Below are positions 10,717 to 21,739 of a DNA stretch of 64,000 bases, piece by piece (the first letter of the stretch is position 1; each line of letters begins with the position of its first letter). The notes under the pieces were generated by a model. That model was not told where the DNA came from and searched no databases. It was given only the letters and a program-made list of their open reading frames with translations. A program made the translations under genes and the position numbers. The stretch spans positions 1 through 64,000 of the forward strand of contig SSNU01000043.1 in NCBI GenBank assembly GCA_012064415.1, read 5' to 3'. This stretch comes from Gyrodactylus bullatarudis (lineage: Eukaryota > Platyhelminthes > Monogenea > Gyrodactylidea > Gyrodactylidae).

Positions 10717-12457
10717 CTTGTACAGAAAGATTTACTAAATTCTTAGAATACTTCGATTAATTCTCTCACTGTAAGCTGTTTCTAATGAAATCATTAAATC
10801 CAAGTATTTACAAAATATATCCGTACGTTAAAGATGATCATTGATGAAGTCCATAGGAAACGAATCTATCCGTAATAAGAAAATATCAATGGTTAACTCT
10901 CAACTGAATTCTAGCTATGTGACTGAAAATGTAAATGAAATTTTCAAAGACTTGTTTTTAATGTGAAAGCTTGAAAATCGAAAAAAAAGTTATGAAACTA
11001 TTAGTGAGTAAATAGAAAAGCAACAAGGTTAAATTTGAAAATGTTTAGTTTCATCTCTTGAGCAATACAACTTGAAGTGGGTTGATAACGAGTTTATGTT
11101 AATCAAGATTTAGAATCATCGGATATTTTGAGTGAGAAGATGAAAATTGAAAATTCTCACGATACAAGAAATTTAATGGAAACGTATGCTAAATCCACTT
11201 GATAAATAACAAAATTTAGCCATTCAAAACAGTAGGATGATTCAATATCGTTCATATTTATTCAATCTATTAAAAATTTCAGTTTCAAGTGAGTTTTAGT
11301 TTTCAATTGGTTTTTACGTCTGTCGAACATGGGATTTTCCTAAAATAGTTATTTCTGTAATGATTGATTAGAATAACACAGTGTTAATTTGAGGAATTAT
11401 CATGGTTTATTCTTTTATTTCTTTGTTATTCAAAATTATTTCTTCATCTGCTTAAATTTTGCGAACATCCGAGACCGCTATTCTGAAATTTCTCGTGTGT
11501 TTCTAAATTAGAGTAAAATTTAAAAATAAATTTTCGTTTGGTTCTAAACTCATAAGGAAGGTCAGAGAAGACAGACGTATATTATAGTGATAAACGTTAT
11601 ATTTCGCCGGGTCTCTTCAGACTCTACCCCGGTAACATTTAAATACTATTACAATGCAAAATATTCTCTGGCTTCCATTGGTCCATTTCGTAATTGTATT
11701 TTTAAAAATAAATTATTTAATCACTTAATCCAATAATTGCCATGAATGAACTTAATTGTATTTATTAAATATTTTTTTGTTTTATTACAGCTATGAAATA
11801 TTGAAAGTACTATTCGAATTTCTTGTTGTTAATTATTCATTTTAGTAATTGAAAAATATTGAATTAAAATTCTAAAATTATTGCATCGCTATTCATATCT
11901 TTACTTTAAAGTAGTCACATATTATATAATGCCTTTTTCATATTGGTAATAAATATTAAGAATAAATTTAGACATGATTATAACAGGCATTGAATACATG
12001 AATTGTAAAAACCTATTTTGGTCTAGTAAATACCCCCCACAATGTATATGTTACAGTATGACCTTTGAATCAGTATGTTTATAAATAAACTAGTATAAGT
12101 TTTGAGCCAGTACGAAATTAGTTTATCCTTTGAATTCTTTCTCAAGAGTTTTAATGAATTTACTCTCATGGTAAAATTTATAGTATTTTGTATTTCACTA
12201 TTGATTAAAATTGATTTTCAGGGAGGGATTGTAAATTTATTGCAAATTTTAGGATTAAACCTTTGTACAATACTGATTATATGTTTGATTTCAATCTTAT
12301 TTCACCAGGATTTTTGTAATCAGGCCTTTAGAGTATTCTTCCTATAAAAATACATGAAATACTTTATGGCCTAAAAACCCTTCAAAAATGACCAATTAAA
12401 ACTTGCCAACACTTTCTTTATAGTTTTGATTTCATTTGTTTCATTAAATTATCAAAG
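10717..12457. other. no clear gene
   Basis: AT-rich sequence with no convincing ORF. A few more AG..GT-bounded short blocks occur (for example tttcag-TTTCAA-gtgagt near 11281 and a 16-bp block before gtacta near 11800), too short to trust alone. They may be outlying exons of another micro-exon unit. Confidence 0.4.
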
Positions 12458-13066
12458 ATGTCTCAGGATGACGACGTTAGAGCTAAAAAATATTCTCATG
12501 ATTACATGGAGCGAACAACTGGAAATTCTCTTATCTCCGAAATTAAATATTCATACTTATAAGTCGTATTAAGTTTTTACAAAACACTGAAACAAAAAAA
12601 TTATCAAGTGATTACCTCTTAAAGCGATATGATGTGCTGATTGTTGATAAAGTGATAAAGATAGCGAAAAAGTACTCAAATTCGTACATCAGAATGAAGT
12701 TTTTAATATTATCAAGACTGCTCATTCAAAATTATTACAACCAGGTCGAGATAGAATGAATTCTGAACTTAGAGACAAATATAAGAATATAACAGTAAAA
12801 CAGTTCATCGACTTATGCATCTTGATCGTGGATTCACTTCAGGACAATTGGAAATATTGAATGAAAATTTCATTAATCCAGAAGAAGTACCGAGAAAAGA
12901 TATTTCTGTTCGAGGCGCAGCAATAGATTCTTCCCTTAGTTCTGGTCAAGGGTATCAGAAATGCAACTGAACAAAATCGTGTCAGACCAACCAATGTCAG
13001 TTTAAGAAAAGAGGTGTGCTATGTAACTCGAAATGTCACCATTCCATGCAATGTTCGAACAAATAA
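12458..13066 (+). pseudogene. decayed KRBA2-like integrase element, core deleted
   Basis: Three frames carry recognisable pieces of the KRBA2-like integrase proteins found in many animal genomes. From the ATG at 12458: MSQDDDVRAKKYSHDY and ERTTGNSLISEIKY, then a stop. From about 12695: EVFNIIKTAHSKL and PGRDRMNSELRDKY, the zinc-binding region before the integrase core. From about 12880: PEEVPRKDISVRGAA, then the Cys-rich tail (GQGYQKCN, stop in place of Cys, KSCQTNQC, VLCNSKCHHSMQCSNK) to TAA at 13064. The DDE integrase core that should lie between the second and third parts is missing. Several frameshifts and stops show it is dead. Family assignment is from memory of the motif pattern. Confidence 0.75.
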
Positions 13067-14208
13067 AAAAGATTTTAAAGTTTTGATACAAAAGGTTTTC
13101 ATTTTTCTATTAATTAGAATCATAAGTATAATTTAAAATGTATTAGAGAGAATAGAATATAAGACAAATTGTACCATGAGAGTAAATTCATTAAAACTCT
13201 TGAGAAAGAATTCAAAGGATAAACTAATTTCGTACTGGCTAAAAACTTATACTAGTTTATTTATAAACATACTGATTCAAAGGTTATACTGTAACATATA
13301 CATTATTTGTAAAAACATATTTAGGTTTAGTAAAAACCCCCACAATGTATACATTAATTGTAAAAAACTATTTATTTTTTGAAAATCTCGAACACACCAA
13401 TACATTTTCTGAAAAAAACTATATGACATTTGATGATAGACCGTATACAACTACTGAATTTTTGAAAATACTATACACTTTTTGTCAAATAGCCTACCCA
13501 TATCTAAATTTTTTGTCAATATAATATATATTAAAAGGAAAATCGGTAAGATGTCTTGAGAAAAAACTAATATTCTAGTCATTTGAAAATACTCAAAAAT
13601 GTAAAATCTAATTTCATGACACCTAATGTTAGATCTTAAAAGACGCTGTAAGGCAATTGCTTTCTACTGAGCTTCAAATTCTAATCTAAAACAATTTAGC
13701 CTGAAGAAAAACAGGATAGATTCAGTGAGTTATTTTTTTTAATTTTTGTACATTGGTATTAATATTTGTAGTCCCATTTCGATGATGAATTTTGAACCAT
13801 TTTGCAGTCAAATATGTAAGAGTTTGCTTCAAATGGTTTAAACATGCCAAATTAAAGTAACGAGCAGTTAGTTTTTTGTGAAATTATTTTGTTCGAAATT
13901 AAAAAATACTCAAATGTATTTTTCATCTTCAGAAATCAAATATTCAATAAACATTATGTTTTTAATGGAATCACTCTTTTTCAATGTCATAAACATTGTA
14001 ATATCCTAATCAATTTTGAAAATAGCTATGGTAGTTCAATTTTACATTAGAATTTAAATATTATATTCTTCATGCTGCCTGATAATTTTTCAACCAATTA
14101 GAAAACGATCTCACATTTTGAGACATTCTGAATATCTTCCCAATATAATTCCTCACTCATTTGTAGATAAATAAGGCTTAGGAGAAATATTTAGTAAAAG
14201 TTATCCTG
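13067..14208. other. no gene seen
   Basis: AT-rich spacer with a phrase near 13300 (taggtttagtaaaaacccccacaatgtata) that echoes one near 12020 (ggtctagtaaataccccccacaatgtata). These are repeat remnants on both sides of the integrase pseudogene and may be its ends. Confidence 0.5.
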
Positions 14209-15209
14209 ATGGAAGAAGAACTAATGCCAGACTTGACCGAGTTCGCTATGAATACAAACCATTTGATGGAAATTCGTAATGTCTCTTGTGATTCCCCTAA
14301 GTCAACAGATACAGATGATCTGGAGAGATTTTTGAATGAAACCAATGATTTTCTTATGCATGAAAAACATGAAAAAAACAATTCAAACTCCAAGAAGTAC
14401 CAGTACAAATTTCAGAGAGTTAAACGCCCAATGAATGCGTTCCTTGTTTGGTCTCGTAAACGGCGACTTGAAATAGGGAGAAGAGATCCAAAACTTCACA
14501 ACAGTGAAATAAGTAAGATCCTCGGCTTTGAGTGGAAATTGATGAATTCTGCTGAAAGGAGTATCTACAGAGAGAAGGCAAATCAGCTGAGGGAGGAACA
14601 CCGCCAACTGTATCCCAACTACAAGTACAGACCGAGAAGAAAACAAAAATTAAGTCAAAATTTCCCAAACACCAATAAACCTTTTAATGGGGCATCGTCA
14701 ACTCCTTCAAACAACGTTTATTGCATCAACCAAGTAGATCAAAATGATTCATGTAAGATAAAAGATGATTCTTGTTCTATTAAATATGGAGAATTAAATT
14801 TCTTTCAGATCAAAATAGAATATACCATCATCTGGACAGTTATCAGATGATTAACCAGACACCAGCTAGTAATCAAGAGACCAGACAGAAACAAATAATT
14901 GATAGCGACACCAGCTTTCATTATAGTGATCAGAATCTAAATCATAATTATTTTTTAAATTCAGATCACTATCACTATCTTACGACAGATTTGAGTTATG
15001 ATCAAGAGGTCCCGCATTCAAATCTAGAACTTCCTCCTGTGAGCAATTTCATCAGCCAGAGTTTGAATGAAATGTCAAATATCACTCCAGTAACAACAAG
15101 TTCACTCATTGAAGATGAAACTTTTGACTTTTTCCAAGAGAATGAAAATCTAACAAAAGTGGAAATTATTGAAAACATTTCTTCCCAAATGTTCTTTAAC
15201 TGCCCATAA
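14209..15209 (+). CDS. SOX-family HMG-box transcription factor
   Basis: Two exons, 14209-14752 and 14809-15209, around a 56-bp intron that joins in frame (Ser-Tyr-Gln), giving 314 residues. An HMG box covers roughly residues 67-145: it begins RVKRPMNAFLVWSRKRRLE, includes HNSEISKILGFEWKLMNSAE, and ends YPNYKYRPRRKQK. The RPMNAF motif and the YKYRPRRK tail are diagnostic of SOX proteins, which bend DNA at AACAAT-like sites in the nucleus. HNSEISK and the basic tail favour group B/SRY-like SOX over groups D-F, but the box is divergent (KRRLEIGRRDPKL), so the group is unsure. The N-terminal 60 residues and the His/Asn/Gln-rich C-terminus are unrecognised. No partner gene is adjacent. Confidence 0.92.
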
Positions 15210-15576
15210 CTGACCATCCCTGTTTTGACATATCCTAGATTAAACAGATATTCTCTTTATTTAAATTATTGATCCAGATCAATAAGATGATTCATTCTAA
15301 TTTAAAGTGGATGAAATACTTTAGAAGTACATTATTACAGCTGAAATCAATAGTCCTCATGATCATGTATTTTTTGATACCTTTAACAATAGTAACTTGG
15401 TTACAAAAAGAAATACAGTACTCATAACGAGAGGAGTAGTTTATAAAAAACTTTAGAAAGCATGTGTGGCTAAACAATATACTAATATGCAATTGAGAAG
15501 GAAAATTAGTTTTTTGTCATTAGAAAAAAACAAGTAATCCCTTTATTTTTGTAGTAATAGTTTCTCTAAAAGTTAT

Positions 15577-15888
15577 TCAGCATGTTCTAAAGAGGAGGAC
15601 AGTTTTGTCCTTGGACTTGACTTCCACAAATGAACTCGACTCATGGGTTATGAAGCTGAAATATATTATATTCAGAATTATATATAGAACATACCATCCA
15701 AAGGTTTCTCCGACCACACAATGCCAATATTGGCCATATTTCTTATCGTAGATTTCCTTCAGCTCATTTGCAATATCTTTTTCAGTTTTGAATTTGTTCA
15801 TAACATCTCGAACATTTTTCGTCACTTCGGCCAGCATACTTCTAGACATTGAGGTGTTGACAACGCTAAGATCGCTCAATTCAACCAT
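15577..15888 (-). CDS. LC8-type dynein light chain, divergent copy, intron-containing
   Basis: Exons 15888-15695 and 15655-15577 with a 39-bp intron give 90 residues. The LC8 fold is recognisable: TEKDIANELKEIYDKKYG, then YWHCVVGETFG, ITHESSSF and a C-terminal VLLF. LC8 is a homodimer that ties disordered partners together in dynein and myosin V. This copy lacks the usual KxVIKNADM start (it reads LSVVNTSMSRSM). The intron splits the Gly-Ser/Cys codon just before ITHE, exactly where the copy at 16441 is split, so it is ancestral to the cluster. Confidence 0.88.
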   Translation of the reverse strand: MVELSDLSVVNTSMSRSMLAEVTKNVRDVMNKFKTEKDIANELKEIYDKKYGQYWHCVVGETFGWYVLYIILNIIYFSFITHESSSFVEVKSKDKTVLLFRTC

Positions 15889-16440
15889 TTCTTTTGATGA
15901 AAATTTTCAAAATGCAAATTTATTTCAATAATTATCGAAAAAAGTTTATTTCATTAACCAATCAACCCAATTTCAAAATTTCTACCTCTCTCATTGAAAA
16001 AATGTAAAGATGGCAATAGGGTTGAGTTATAGATCTTTAATCTATTCCAACATATAATCAAAATCAATAGTTTGAGTTGAGTCAGTGAATGAAGAAAAAT
16101 ATTAATCCGCAAACGACAGGTTTATTTCTCTCTACTCAAATATTAATATAATTAATACATTTATTGATTTTATGATTTTTGCTTCTACTCTATTTCTCTT
16201 TCTCTCTTCTATAGTGCAACATCTGCCCTTTTAGAAATATTTCTGAAAATCCACCAAAAGAATGAGAAAACTAAGAATTAATTACTTATAAACTCTGTGA
16301 GTAAAATTGTTTAAAGTAAAACCTGTTTCTCTGTGAGACTGGTAAAAATATCATTGGACTTGTTCACTCGATAACCGAATAAATATGTGGCTATAAAGTT
16401 TATCAGCATTAACTTTGAAACTCTCAGCATGATTCCTTCG

Positions 16441-16748
16441 ATGAATAAGAACAAGGCTGTTATCAAAAATGCCGACATGTCTGAGGAAATGCAACAAGAT
16501 GCTGTAAGCGTGTGTTCTCAAGCCCTGGAACACTACAATGTCGAGAAAGACATTGCTGCCTATATAAAAAAGGAATTTGATCGTAAATTTGGGCCAACTT
16601 GGCATTGTATTGTGGGGAAAAATTTTGGAAGGTAAATTTTCTCTTCTTATTACAATTATTATTTTACAGCTATGTAACTCATGAGACAAAACACTTTATC
16701 TACTACTACATTGATCAAACTGCTGTCCTCCTTTTTAAATCAGGATGA
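16441..16748 (+). CDS. LC8-type dynein light chain, canonical, intron-containing
   Basis: Exons 16441-16631 and 16670-16748 (38-bp intron) give exactly 89 residues, the usual LC8 length. Motifs are canonical: [62 protein letters not shown] and C-terminal LLFKSG. The ATG at 16441 was chosen over upstream ones because it gives the family length; a TATAAAG lies at 16393. Likely roles are cytoplasmic dynein and ciliary dynein assembly. Confidence 0.95.
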
Positions 16749-17082
16749 AGACGCAAGCTCTGATAAAACTGAAGATAAAAAACTTAATTTTAATTAAAGC
16801 ATGTTCATCTTTCCATGACCCGTATTACCAGCTAGCGAGAGATAAGAGATAGATTAGACTTTGATATGCATATTGTTGAGCATTGATTTTTAAGAAAAAT
16901 TTCACTAATTAATATCTGAAATTGACAAGAGGCTGAGCAAATCTTTGAGATGATTTAACATCAAGGTAAAACGGTAATTATGAAACCAGTCTACTGAAGA
17001 AGAAATCTCTATTCATTAGAGATTGGTTGGTGAAACCATTTATAAACTAATTTGAAGGTTGATTTGCTTGAGAGTGAGAATT

Positions 17083-17355
17083 ATGTCAACAGAAGTTAAG
17101 GCTGTAGTGAAAAATGCTGACATGTCAGCTGAACAACAAGAGAAGGCAGTGACCATTTGCAGTGCTGCCATGGAGAATTATAAAATTGAAAAGGACATTG
17201 CTGCCTACATCAAGAAAGAATTCGATAAGGAATTCGGACCAACATGGCATTGTATTGTTGGTAAGAACTTTGGAAGTTATATAACTCACGAAACCGGTCA
17301 TTTCATTTACTTCTATATCGGTCAAATTGCATGTCTCCTGTTCAAGTCTGGTTAA
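17083..17355 (+). CDS. LC8-type dynein light chain, intronless
   Basis: A 90-residue protein starting [19 protein letters not shown], with [43 protein letters not shown] and C-terminal LLFKSG. The ATG at 17083 matches sister genes; an earlier in-frame ATG at 17059 would add eight non-conserved residues. A TATAAA lies at 17041. The intron before YVTHE in the copies at 15577 and 16441 is absent. Confidence 0.95.
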   Translation: MSTEVKAVVKNADMSAEQQEKAVTICSAAMENYKIEKDIAAYIKKEFDKEFGPTWHCIVGKNFGSYITHETGHFIYFYIGQIACLLFKSG

Positions 17356-17441
17356 ATGAATAAATTAATTGTATTTTAAAAATTATACTGTTTTTATTGT
17401 TAATAGCTCTTTTCATTTTCTCTGAAGAATTAATTTTGACA

Positions 17442-17744
17442 CTAGCTTGATTTGTACACGATAATAGAAACTTTGCAAATTTCCAAATGAATAAAATACT
17501 TTGGACTATGGCTGACCATACTTCCGAATCTCTTTCCCACGATGCACTGCCACGTTGGCCTCAACTTTAAATCGCAGTTATTCTTTATGTAGCGTGCAAT
17601 ATTTTTTTCCAATTTAAATTCACTAATGGCCTTGATTACAATGAGGATTAATTTGTTTTGCAATTTAAGGGACATGTCAGTCTTCTTAATAACACAGACT
17701 TCTTCATCTTCAGAGGAACTACTCAGGAAATTATCAATAGGCAT
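17442..17744 (-). CDS. LC8-like protein, strongly divergent, acidic N-terminal extension
   Basis: 100 residues, intronless. An N-terminal tract LSSSSEDEEVC precedes the LC8 domain, whose motifs are altered: VIKKTDMSLKLQ, LEKNIARYIKNNCDLKLR, TWQCIVGKRFGSMVSHS. The canonical TWHC histidine is Gln, THE is SHS, and the FKSG end is YKSS. The fold probably survives but the partner-binding groove has changed. The acidic serine tract contains possible casein-kinase-2 sites (inference). Confidence 0.85.
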   Translation of the reverse strand: MPIDNFLSSSSEDEEVCVIKKTDMSLKLQNKLILIVIKAISEFKLEKNIARYIKNNCDLKLRPTWQCIVGKRFGSMVSHSPKYFIHLEICKVSIIVYKSS

Positions 17745-18124
17745 TCTTTTCGATAGGCTCCTCAGAAAACATAGAGTTTTAAGAGATACTTTAATTAAAA
17801 AATGTAGAGAAACAAATTTTATATCTTTCTGCAGAGATGCAAAGATTCAGGCTGGAATTTAGGTCAGAGTGTAGACTTGATTTTGAGAAAATTTTTCTCT
17901 CAAGCAAATCCTTTTTACATTTGTACGAGAAACTAAACTCAAAAGGAGGTTGAATTTATGTTTTTTGTGTAATACATTTACATGGATGAGTCTTTTTTCT
18001 CAATCGATCATGTTTGTAAGGCTTTTACAGATAAAAGTTTCACCACGCTTCAGTCAGTGATTGGTTACAGAAATTCATAATAGTGACAAGTTTATGAGAA
18101 TTATCAGAAAGATATTGTCAAAAA

Positions 18125-18400
18125 ATGAGTGGGGAAATAGCAAAGGCAGTTATAAAAAATGCTGATATGTCTGAAGACATGCAACAAGATGCTGTTGAAA
18201 TTTGTGCCGATGCTATGGCAAAGAGCCAGCTAGAGAAAGACGTTGCAGCTGCTCTAAAGAAGGAATTTGACAAGAAATACAACTCAACCTGGCATTGCAT
18301 TGTAGGAAAGAATTTTGGTAGTTATGTCACCCATGAATCAAAATGCTTTATTTATTTCTACATGAACGAAAAGGCTGTACTCCTCTTTAAGTCTGGATAG
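18125..18400 (+). CDS. LC8-type dynein light chain, intronless
   Basis: 91 residues starting [55 protein letters not shown] and C-terminal LLFKSG are standard LC8. [11 protein letters not shown] replaces the usual HFIYFYLGQ, and AYIKK is AALKK. One of four near-canonical copies on the + strand. Confidence 0.94.
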   Translation: MSGEIAKAVIKNADMSEDMQQDAVEICADAMAKSQLEKDVAAALKKEFDKKYNSTWHCIVGKNFGSYVTHESKCFIYFYMNEKAVLLFKSG

Positions 18401-18586
18401 AACTTGAAAAATGAATTTTTTTTATTGAATAGTGAAATAAAATTTTAAATAAATTATTTAAAAATATTCTTTTCAATGAAAAATGAAAGCATATTTTACA
18501 CATATTTTTGAGTAAAAGAAAAGATAAATCGTTAACTGAGGGAATTTAAGTTTAGGACTGAAAATTTCAATGAAAACTTGACTTTA

Positions 18587-18859
18587 TTAACGAAATAAGA
18601 CAATGGCATTATTCTTGTGGATAACATGTAAAAAGTTTCCTTCCTGATAGGTGATACAACTTTCAAATTTATCACCGACAATACAGTTCCACGAGGGATC
18701 GAATTTTTCGTCACAGTTTATTTTTATATACTCGGCAATATCCTCGTCATTGGTATATTTATTAATGGCAGACTTTATTATACGAATGATGTCTCGATAG
18801 TATCTATTTTTCATGTCATTCTTTGTTATAATCAACTCCTCTTGTTTTTTCAAGTTCAT
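18587..18859 (-). CDS. LC8-like protein, strongly divergent
   Basis: 90 residues, intronless. Recognisable by DEDIAEYIKINCDEKFD, SWNCIVGDKFESCITYQEG and final IVLFR. The start (LIITKNDMKNRYYRD) is far from the consensus, and WHC, SYVTHE and FKSG are all changed. With the copies at 15577 and 17442 it forms a divergent set, all on the minus strand, interleaved with canonical + strand copies. Confidence 0.82.
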   Translation of the reverse strand: MNLKKQEELIITKNDMKNRYYRDIIRIIKSAINKYTNDEDIAEYIKINCDEKFDPSWNCIVGDKFESCITYQEGNFLHVIHKNNAIVLFR

Positions 18860-18890
18860 TTTTTTGGAGAATGTTAGAAAAAGAGAAAAA

Positions 18891-19432
18891 TTCTAAGATT
18901 AATCATATTCTACCACATTCCTTAAGGTAACCTAAATCTAGGAGAATATCTCAGTGAGCAACAAACTGAATTTCTTACCTCCAAGACTCTGTGAGAGGAC
19001 TTTAACTCAAAAGAGAAAGAGAATAATAGCGATAGAGATGAAATTTAAAACTACAAAAGTAAAATTCTACAAAACTTTTTCATCAATTCATTGATGCAAT
19101 GTAAAAATGGTTTTAAAGACTCGTTACCCTCATAAATTCACTACATTCTCTTCACGGTAGCACTTACACGTAGAGAGAGAAAAAAAGAAAATGAACTAAT
19201 CATCATAACTTACGAGAGATATCTTTCATTTGATCTACTTGAGCAATAATAATAATAATAAATAGGTAGACTACACACACAGAATGAGAAATTGTGAGAT
19301 AGTGGAATGAGTAAAGTATACCACCACTCTGAGTTCACACACACATAAGCTCCCTCATCATTTTTTAGCAATTCTTCAAACCAAACTACTGAGAAAACAT
19401 TGTCATTGGTAATTTTGATACTCAGGATGTAA
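18891..19432. other. spacer with simple repeats
   Basis: No gene. Contains aataataataataataa near 19243 and short acacac tracts. Upstream region of the last LC8 gene. Confidence 0.6.
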
Positions 19433-19503
19433 TTTATAAATACTAGTTCGTAACAGAATAGCATCATCGAAAGAAATTGTTTATTATTTAATCGAATAGA
19501 GCC

Positions 19504-19782
19504 ATGAACAATCAAGAAACTACGAAAGCTGTCATCAAGAATGCAGACATGTCTGAAGATATGCAAAGACAAGCAGTCGAATTATGCGCTGAAGCAACCA
19601 GCAATTTCAAATTAGAAAAAGATATTGCTGCTCAAATCAAGAAGGAATTCGACAAAAAATTCGGTGCCACATGGCATTGCATTGTTGGAAAGAACTTTGG
19701 CAGTTATGTAACACACGAAGCAGGTCACTTCATCTACTTCTACATGGGCAATCAGGCTGTTCTCCTCTTCAAATCTGGTTAA
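19504..19782 (+). CDS. LC8-type dynein light chain, intronless
   Basis: 92 residues starting [19 protein letters not shown]. It contains [46 protein letters not shown] and C-terminal LLFKSG. A TTTATAAATA box lies at 19433-19442, about 65 bp before the ATG. Last member of the cluster. Confidence 0.95.
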   Translation: MNNQETTKAVIKNADMSEDMQRQAVELCAEATSNFKLEKDIAAQIKKEFDKKFGATWHCIVGKNFGSYVTHEAGHFIYFYMGNQAVLLFKSG

Positions 19783-19957
19783 AAAGAAACTCTGCAAGAA
19801 GTAATGACTCACATTTAAAAAATAAATAATGCTTTATTTAAAAATTCTTTCTTAATTTTTCCCTAAAATTGTTTACAAAAGTGCAAAAAAGTGAATGAAA
19901 TGCAGTTTTGTCAGGAGAATTTGCGCATTTGAGAAAAAGTCCTAAGGAAATCCTTGC

Positions 19958-19967
19958 CTATATAAAG
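19958..19967 (+). promoter_or_regulatory. TATA box of the 19998 gene
   Basis: CTATATAAAG ends 30 bp before the ATG at 19998, so the 5' UTR must be only a few bases long if transcription starts at the normal distance. Confidence 0.7.
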
Positions 19968-19997
19968 AGGACTGGCATCGGGATATAGGGTAATAAA

Positions 19998-20267
19998 ATG
20001 AAGTTACTCTTCTTGCTGGCTGTTGGATTAGTTTCCCTTAGTTTCGGTTCTGCCTCAAATGATAAGCCCCCAATATCTCAATTTCCCACAAAAACAAAAT
20101 ACGATCCATATAGAGTTGATAAGCCGAATCTTTTTGGAGGAGACTCTTATGAACAGGACAAAGTGAGGATAAAGGATCACTCCTTGGAACCTTTCAGTCC
20201 ATTCTTTGATGATTACTGGAACTCCAAAATGAAAGGCTTTGTGGATAGACTTTTCAATGCCTTTTAA
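19998..20267 (+). CDS. small secreted protein
   Basis: 89 residues with a clear signal peptide (MKLLFLLAVGLVSLSFGSAS). The mature part is charged and Pro/Asp-rich (KPPISQFPTKTKYDPYRVDK) and ends FDDYWNSKMKGFVDRLFNAF, an amphipathic helix. No cysteines and no known domain. A TATA box precedes it and an AATAAA follows about 40 bp after the stop. It is the only + strand member of the secreted-protein region and could be a small structural or antimicrobial-like peptide (inference). Confidence 0.8.
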   Translation: MKLLFLLAVGLVSLSFGSASNDKPPISQFPTKTKYDPYRVDKPNLFGGDSYEQDKVRIKDHSLEPFSPFFDDYWNSKMKGFVDRLFNAF

Positions 20268-20546
20268 GCTTGATCATAATTTCTCTTATGAAAAATAAGA
20301 TTGAAAATAAATAACTGATTTAATCCTGATAATGTTCCATAGATAATGTTCTAAATTAAATAATTTTCGTGTCAAAAAGTTGACACTGAGAGGAAAAAAT
20401 GAAAAGGATTGTTTAGAAAGAGTCTATCTTTATTTGGGAAATATTTCTAAAGATTTCATCAAAAATTGCTAACAAGAGAGAGAAAATACTCTAGAAAATA
20501 GTTAGAGCTGTTTAGAATTTAGAATTTTTGCACTCGAAAATTGAGC

Positions 20547-21677
20547 CTATTCTTGTACTTCGATGGGTTCAACAACAGCCACTTCCTCTTCGTGGTGAGC
20601 ATCATAGACATCTGATTGAACAGCTGTATTGTCCTCTGTAATAACTTGATCTTGAGGAATAGGAGTATTTTCAACTTGAACAAACTCTTGTTCAACAATT
20701 GGAAGTTCAGTGGTTGCAACAACTGGAACTGCTACAGTTTCCCAACCATCACCTGAGGCTGCTCCGCTTGTGAATTTATCATCAGCGAAAGAAAGGTCTA
20801 GCGGAATTGGCTCATATCCAGCTGGAGCACTTCGACCAGTTCTACTGTAGACTTCTTCGTATGGCTCAACTGAGTCTTGAACAACGACATGCTCTTGGCC
20901 TTTACCTTTTGTGGTGTGAGTTCCCTCGGAGATGACATGATCCTCAGTTACGATTCCGGTGGGAACACTGACTGGTACATAAATATCATCTTCACGATTC
21001 TCATCCACATTCATAATGCTAACTTGAGCTGGTAGTTGTGGGGGTGCAGGGGGAGCAGGGATCTCTTTGTCGATATTCATAATGTGAATGTTTTGTGGAT
21101 CAGCAGGAATAACTGGAGCTTGGTGATGGTTCTTGATATTCATGATTGTAATGGGCTGTTGAGGTTGCTTAGGTGGCAATGGAGCAGGGTGCTTATTTTT
21201 AACATTGACAATGGTGATTGGTTTCTGCTCGAAAATGGGATAAGCAATATGTTTACCCTTGGATGGGAGAGTATTTCTAACATTATAAATTGTATATGGA
21301 TGCTCAGAGTTCTTGATGGAGACTGGCACACCTGGATGACCGGAGACAAAACTTTTACCAACTGGTCCAGTAGTTTTTGATGAAGTTGTAGTGGTAGTGG
21401 TTGTGGATTTCTTTCCTGAATCAACCACTGTAGTCTGATCCTTTACCGAAGCATACGGGACAGATTCTAAAGATTTTCCATAGTAGTTGGGGAACATATC
21501 ATAGTACCCTTTGCCCAAAGCTGGAATGAGAATTCTTCTCAAGAAATGTGGATCACTGATGTCCTTGTTGAAGACACTGTAGCTATGTGTTTGAGGGGAC
21601 TTACGATAGGCAGCATAATCATAAGGGCTTGATGCAACCGTGGCCACACAGATTATAAGAACAGCTATGATTCTCAT
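20547..21677 (-). CDS. secreted repeat protein, 'NVKN/NIKN' family
   Basis: 376 residues, signal peptide MRIIAVLIICVATVASS. The N-terminal third has HFLRRILIPALGKGYY. The centre has a run of short beta-like units each followed by prolines: YTIYNVRN, ITIVNVKNKHPAPLPP, ITIMNIKNHHQAPVIPA, IHIMNIDKEIPAPPAPP and VSIMNVDE. A furin-like arginine site precedes SAPAGYEPIPLDLSFADD. The C-terminus is acidic (EEEVAVVEPIEVQE). Two units are almost identical to the gene at 27819 (HEAPVIPAEPQNIH there). No database family is known to me. A structural or matrix protein is likely. TATA box at 21723-21734. Confidence 0.85.
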   Translation of the reverse strand: MRIIAVLIICVATVASSPYDYAAYRKSPQTHSYSVFNKDISDPHFLRRILIPALGKGYYDMFPNYYGKSLESVPYASVKDQTTVVDSGKKSTTTTTTTSSKTTGPVGKSFVSGHPGVPVSIKNSEHPYTIYNVRNTLPSKGKHIAYPIFEQKPITIVNVKNKHPAPLPPKQPQQPITIMNIKNHHQAPVIPADPQNIHIMNIDKEIPAPPAPPQLPAQVSIMNVDENREDDIYVPVSVPTGIVTEDHVISEGTHTTKGKGQEHVVVQDSVEPYEEVYSRTGRSAPAGYEPIPLDLSFADDKFTSGAASGDGWETVAVPVVATTELPIVEQEFVQVENTPIPQDQVITEDNTAVQSDVYDAHHEEEVAVVEPIEVQE

Positions 21678-21722
21678 ATTTTTCTCTTTGATTTCTTCTA
21701 TTCAACTACAATTCAGGTAGCT

Positions 21723-21734
21723 CTATTTATATGG
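21723..21734 (-). promoter_or_regulatory. TATA box of the 21677 gene
   Basis: Reads CCATATAAATAG on the minus strand, about 46 bp before the ATG. Confidence 0.6.
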
Positions 21735-21739
21735 ATGAA

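Noticed and set aside
12102..12347. 81-codon hydrophobic frame
   Set aside because: AT-rich random frame rich in Phe/Ile/Leu; no signal peptide with a mature part and no homologue recognised.
20519..21424. Overlapping frames antisense or shifted to the 20547 gene
   Set aside because: Shadows of the repeat-coding strand; no start context and no independent signal.
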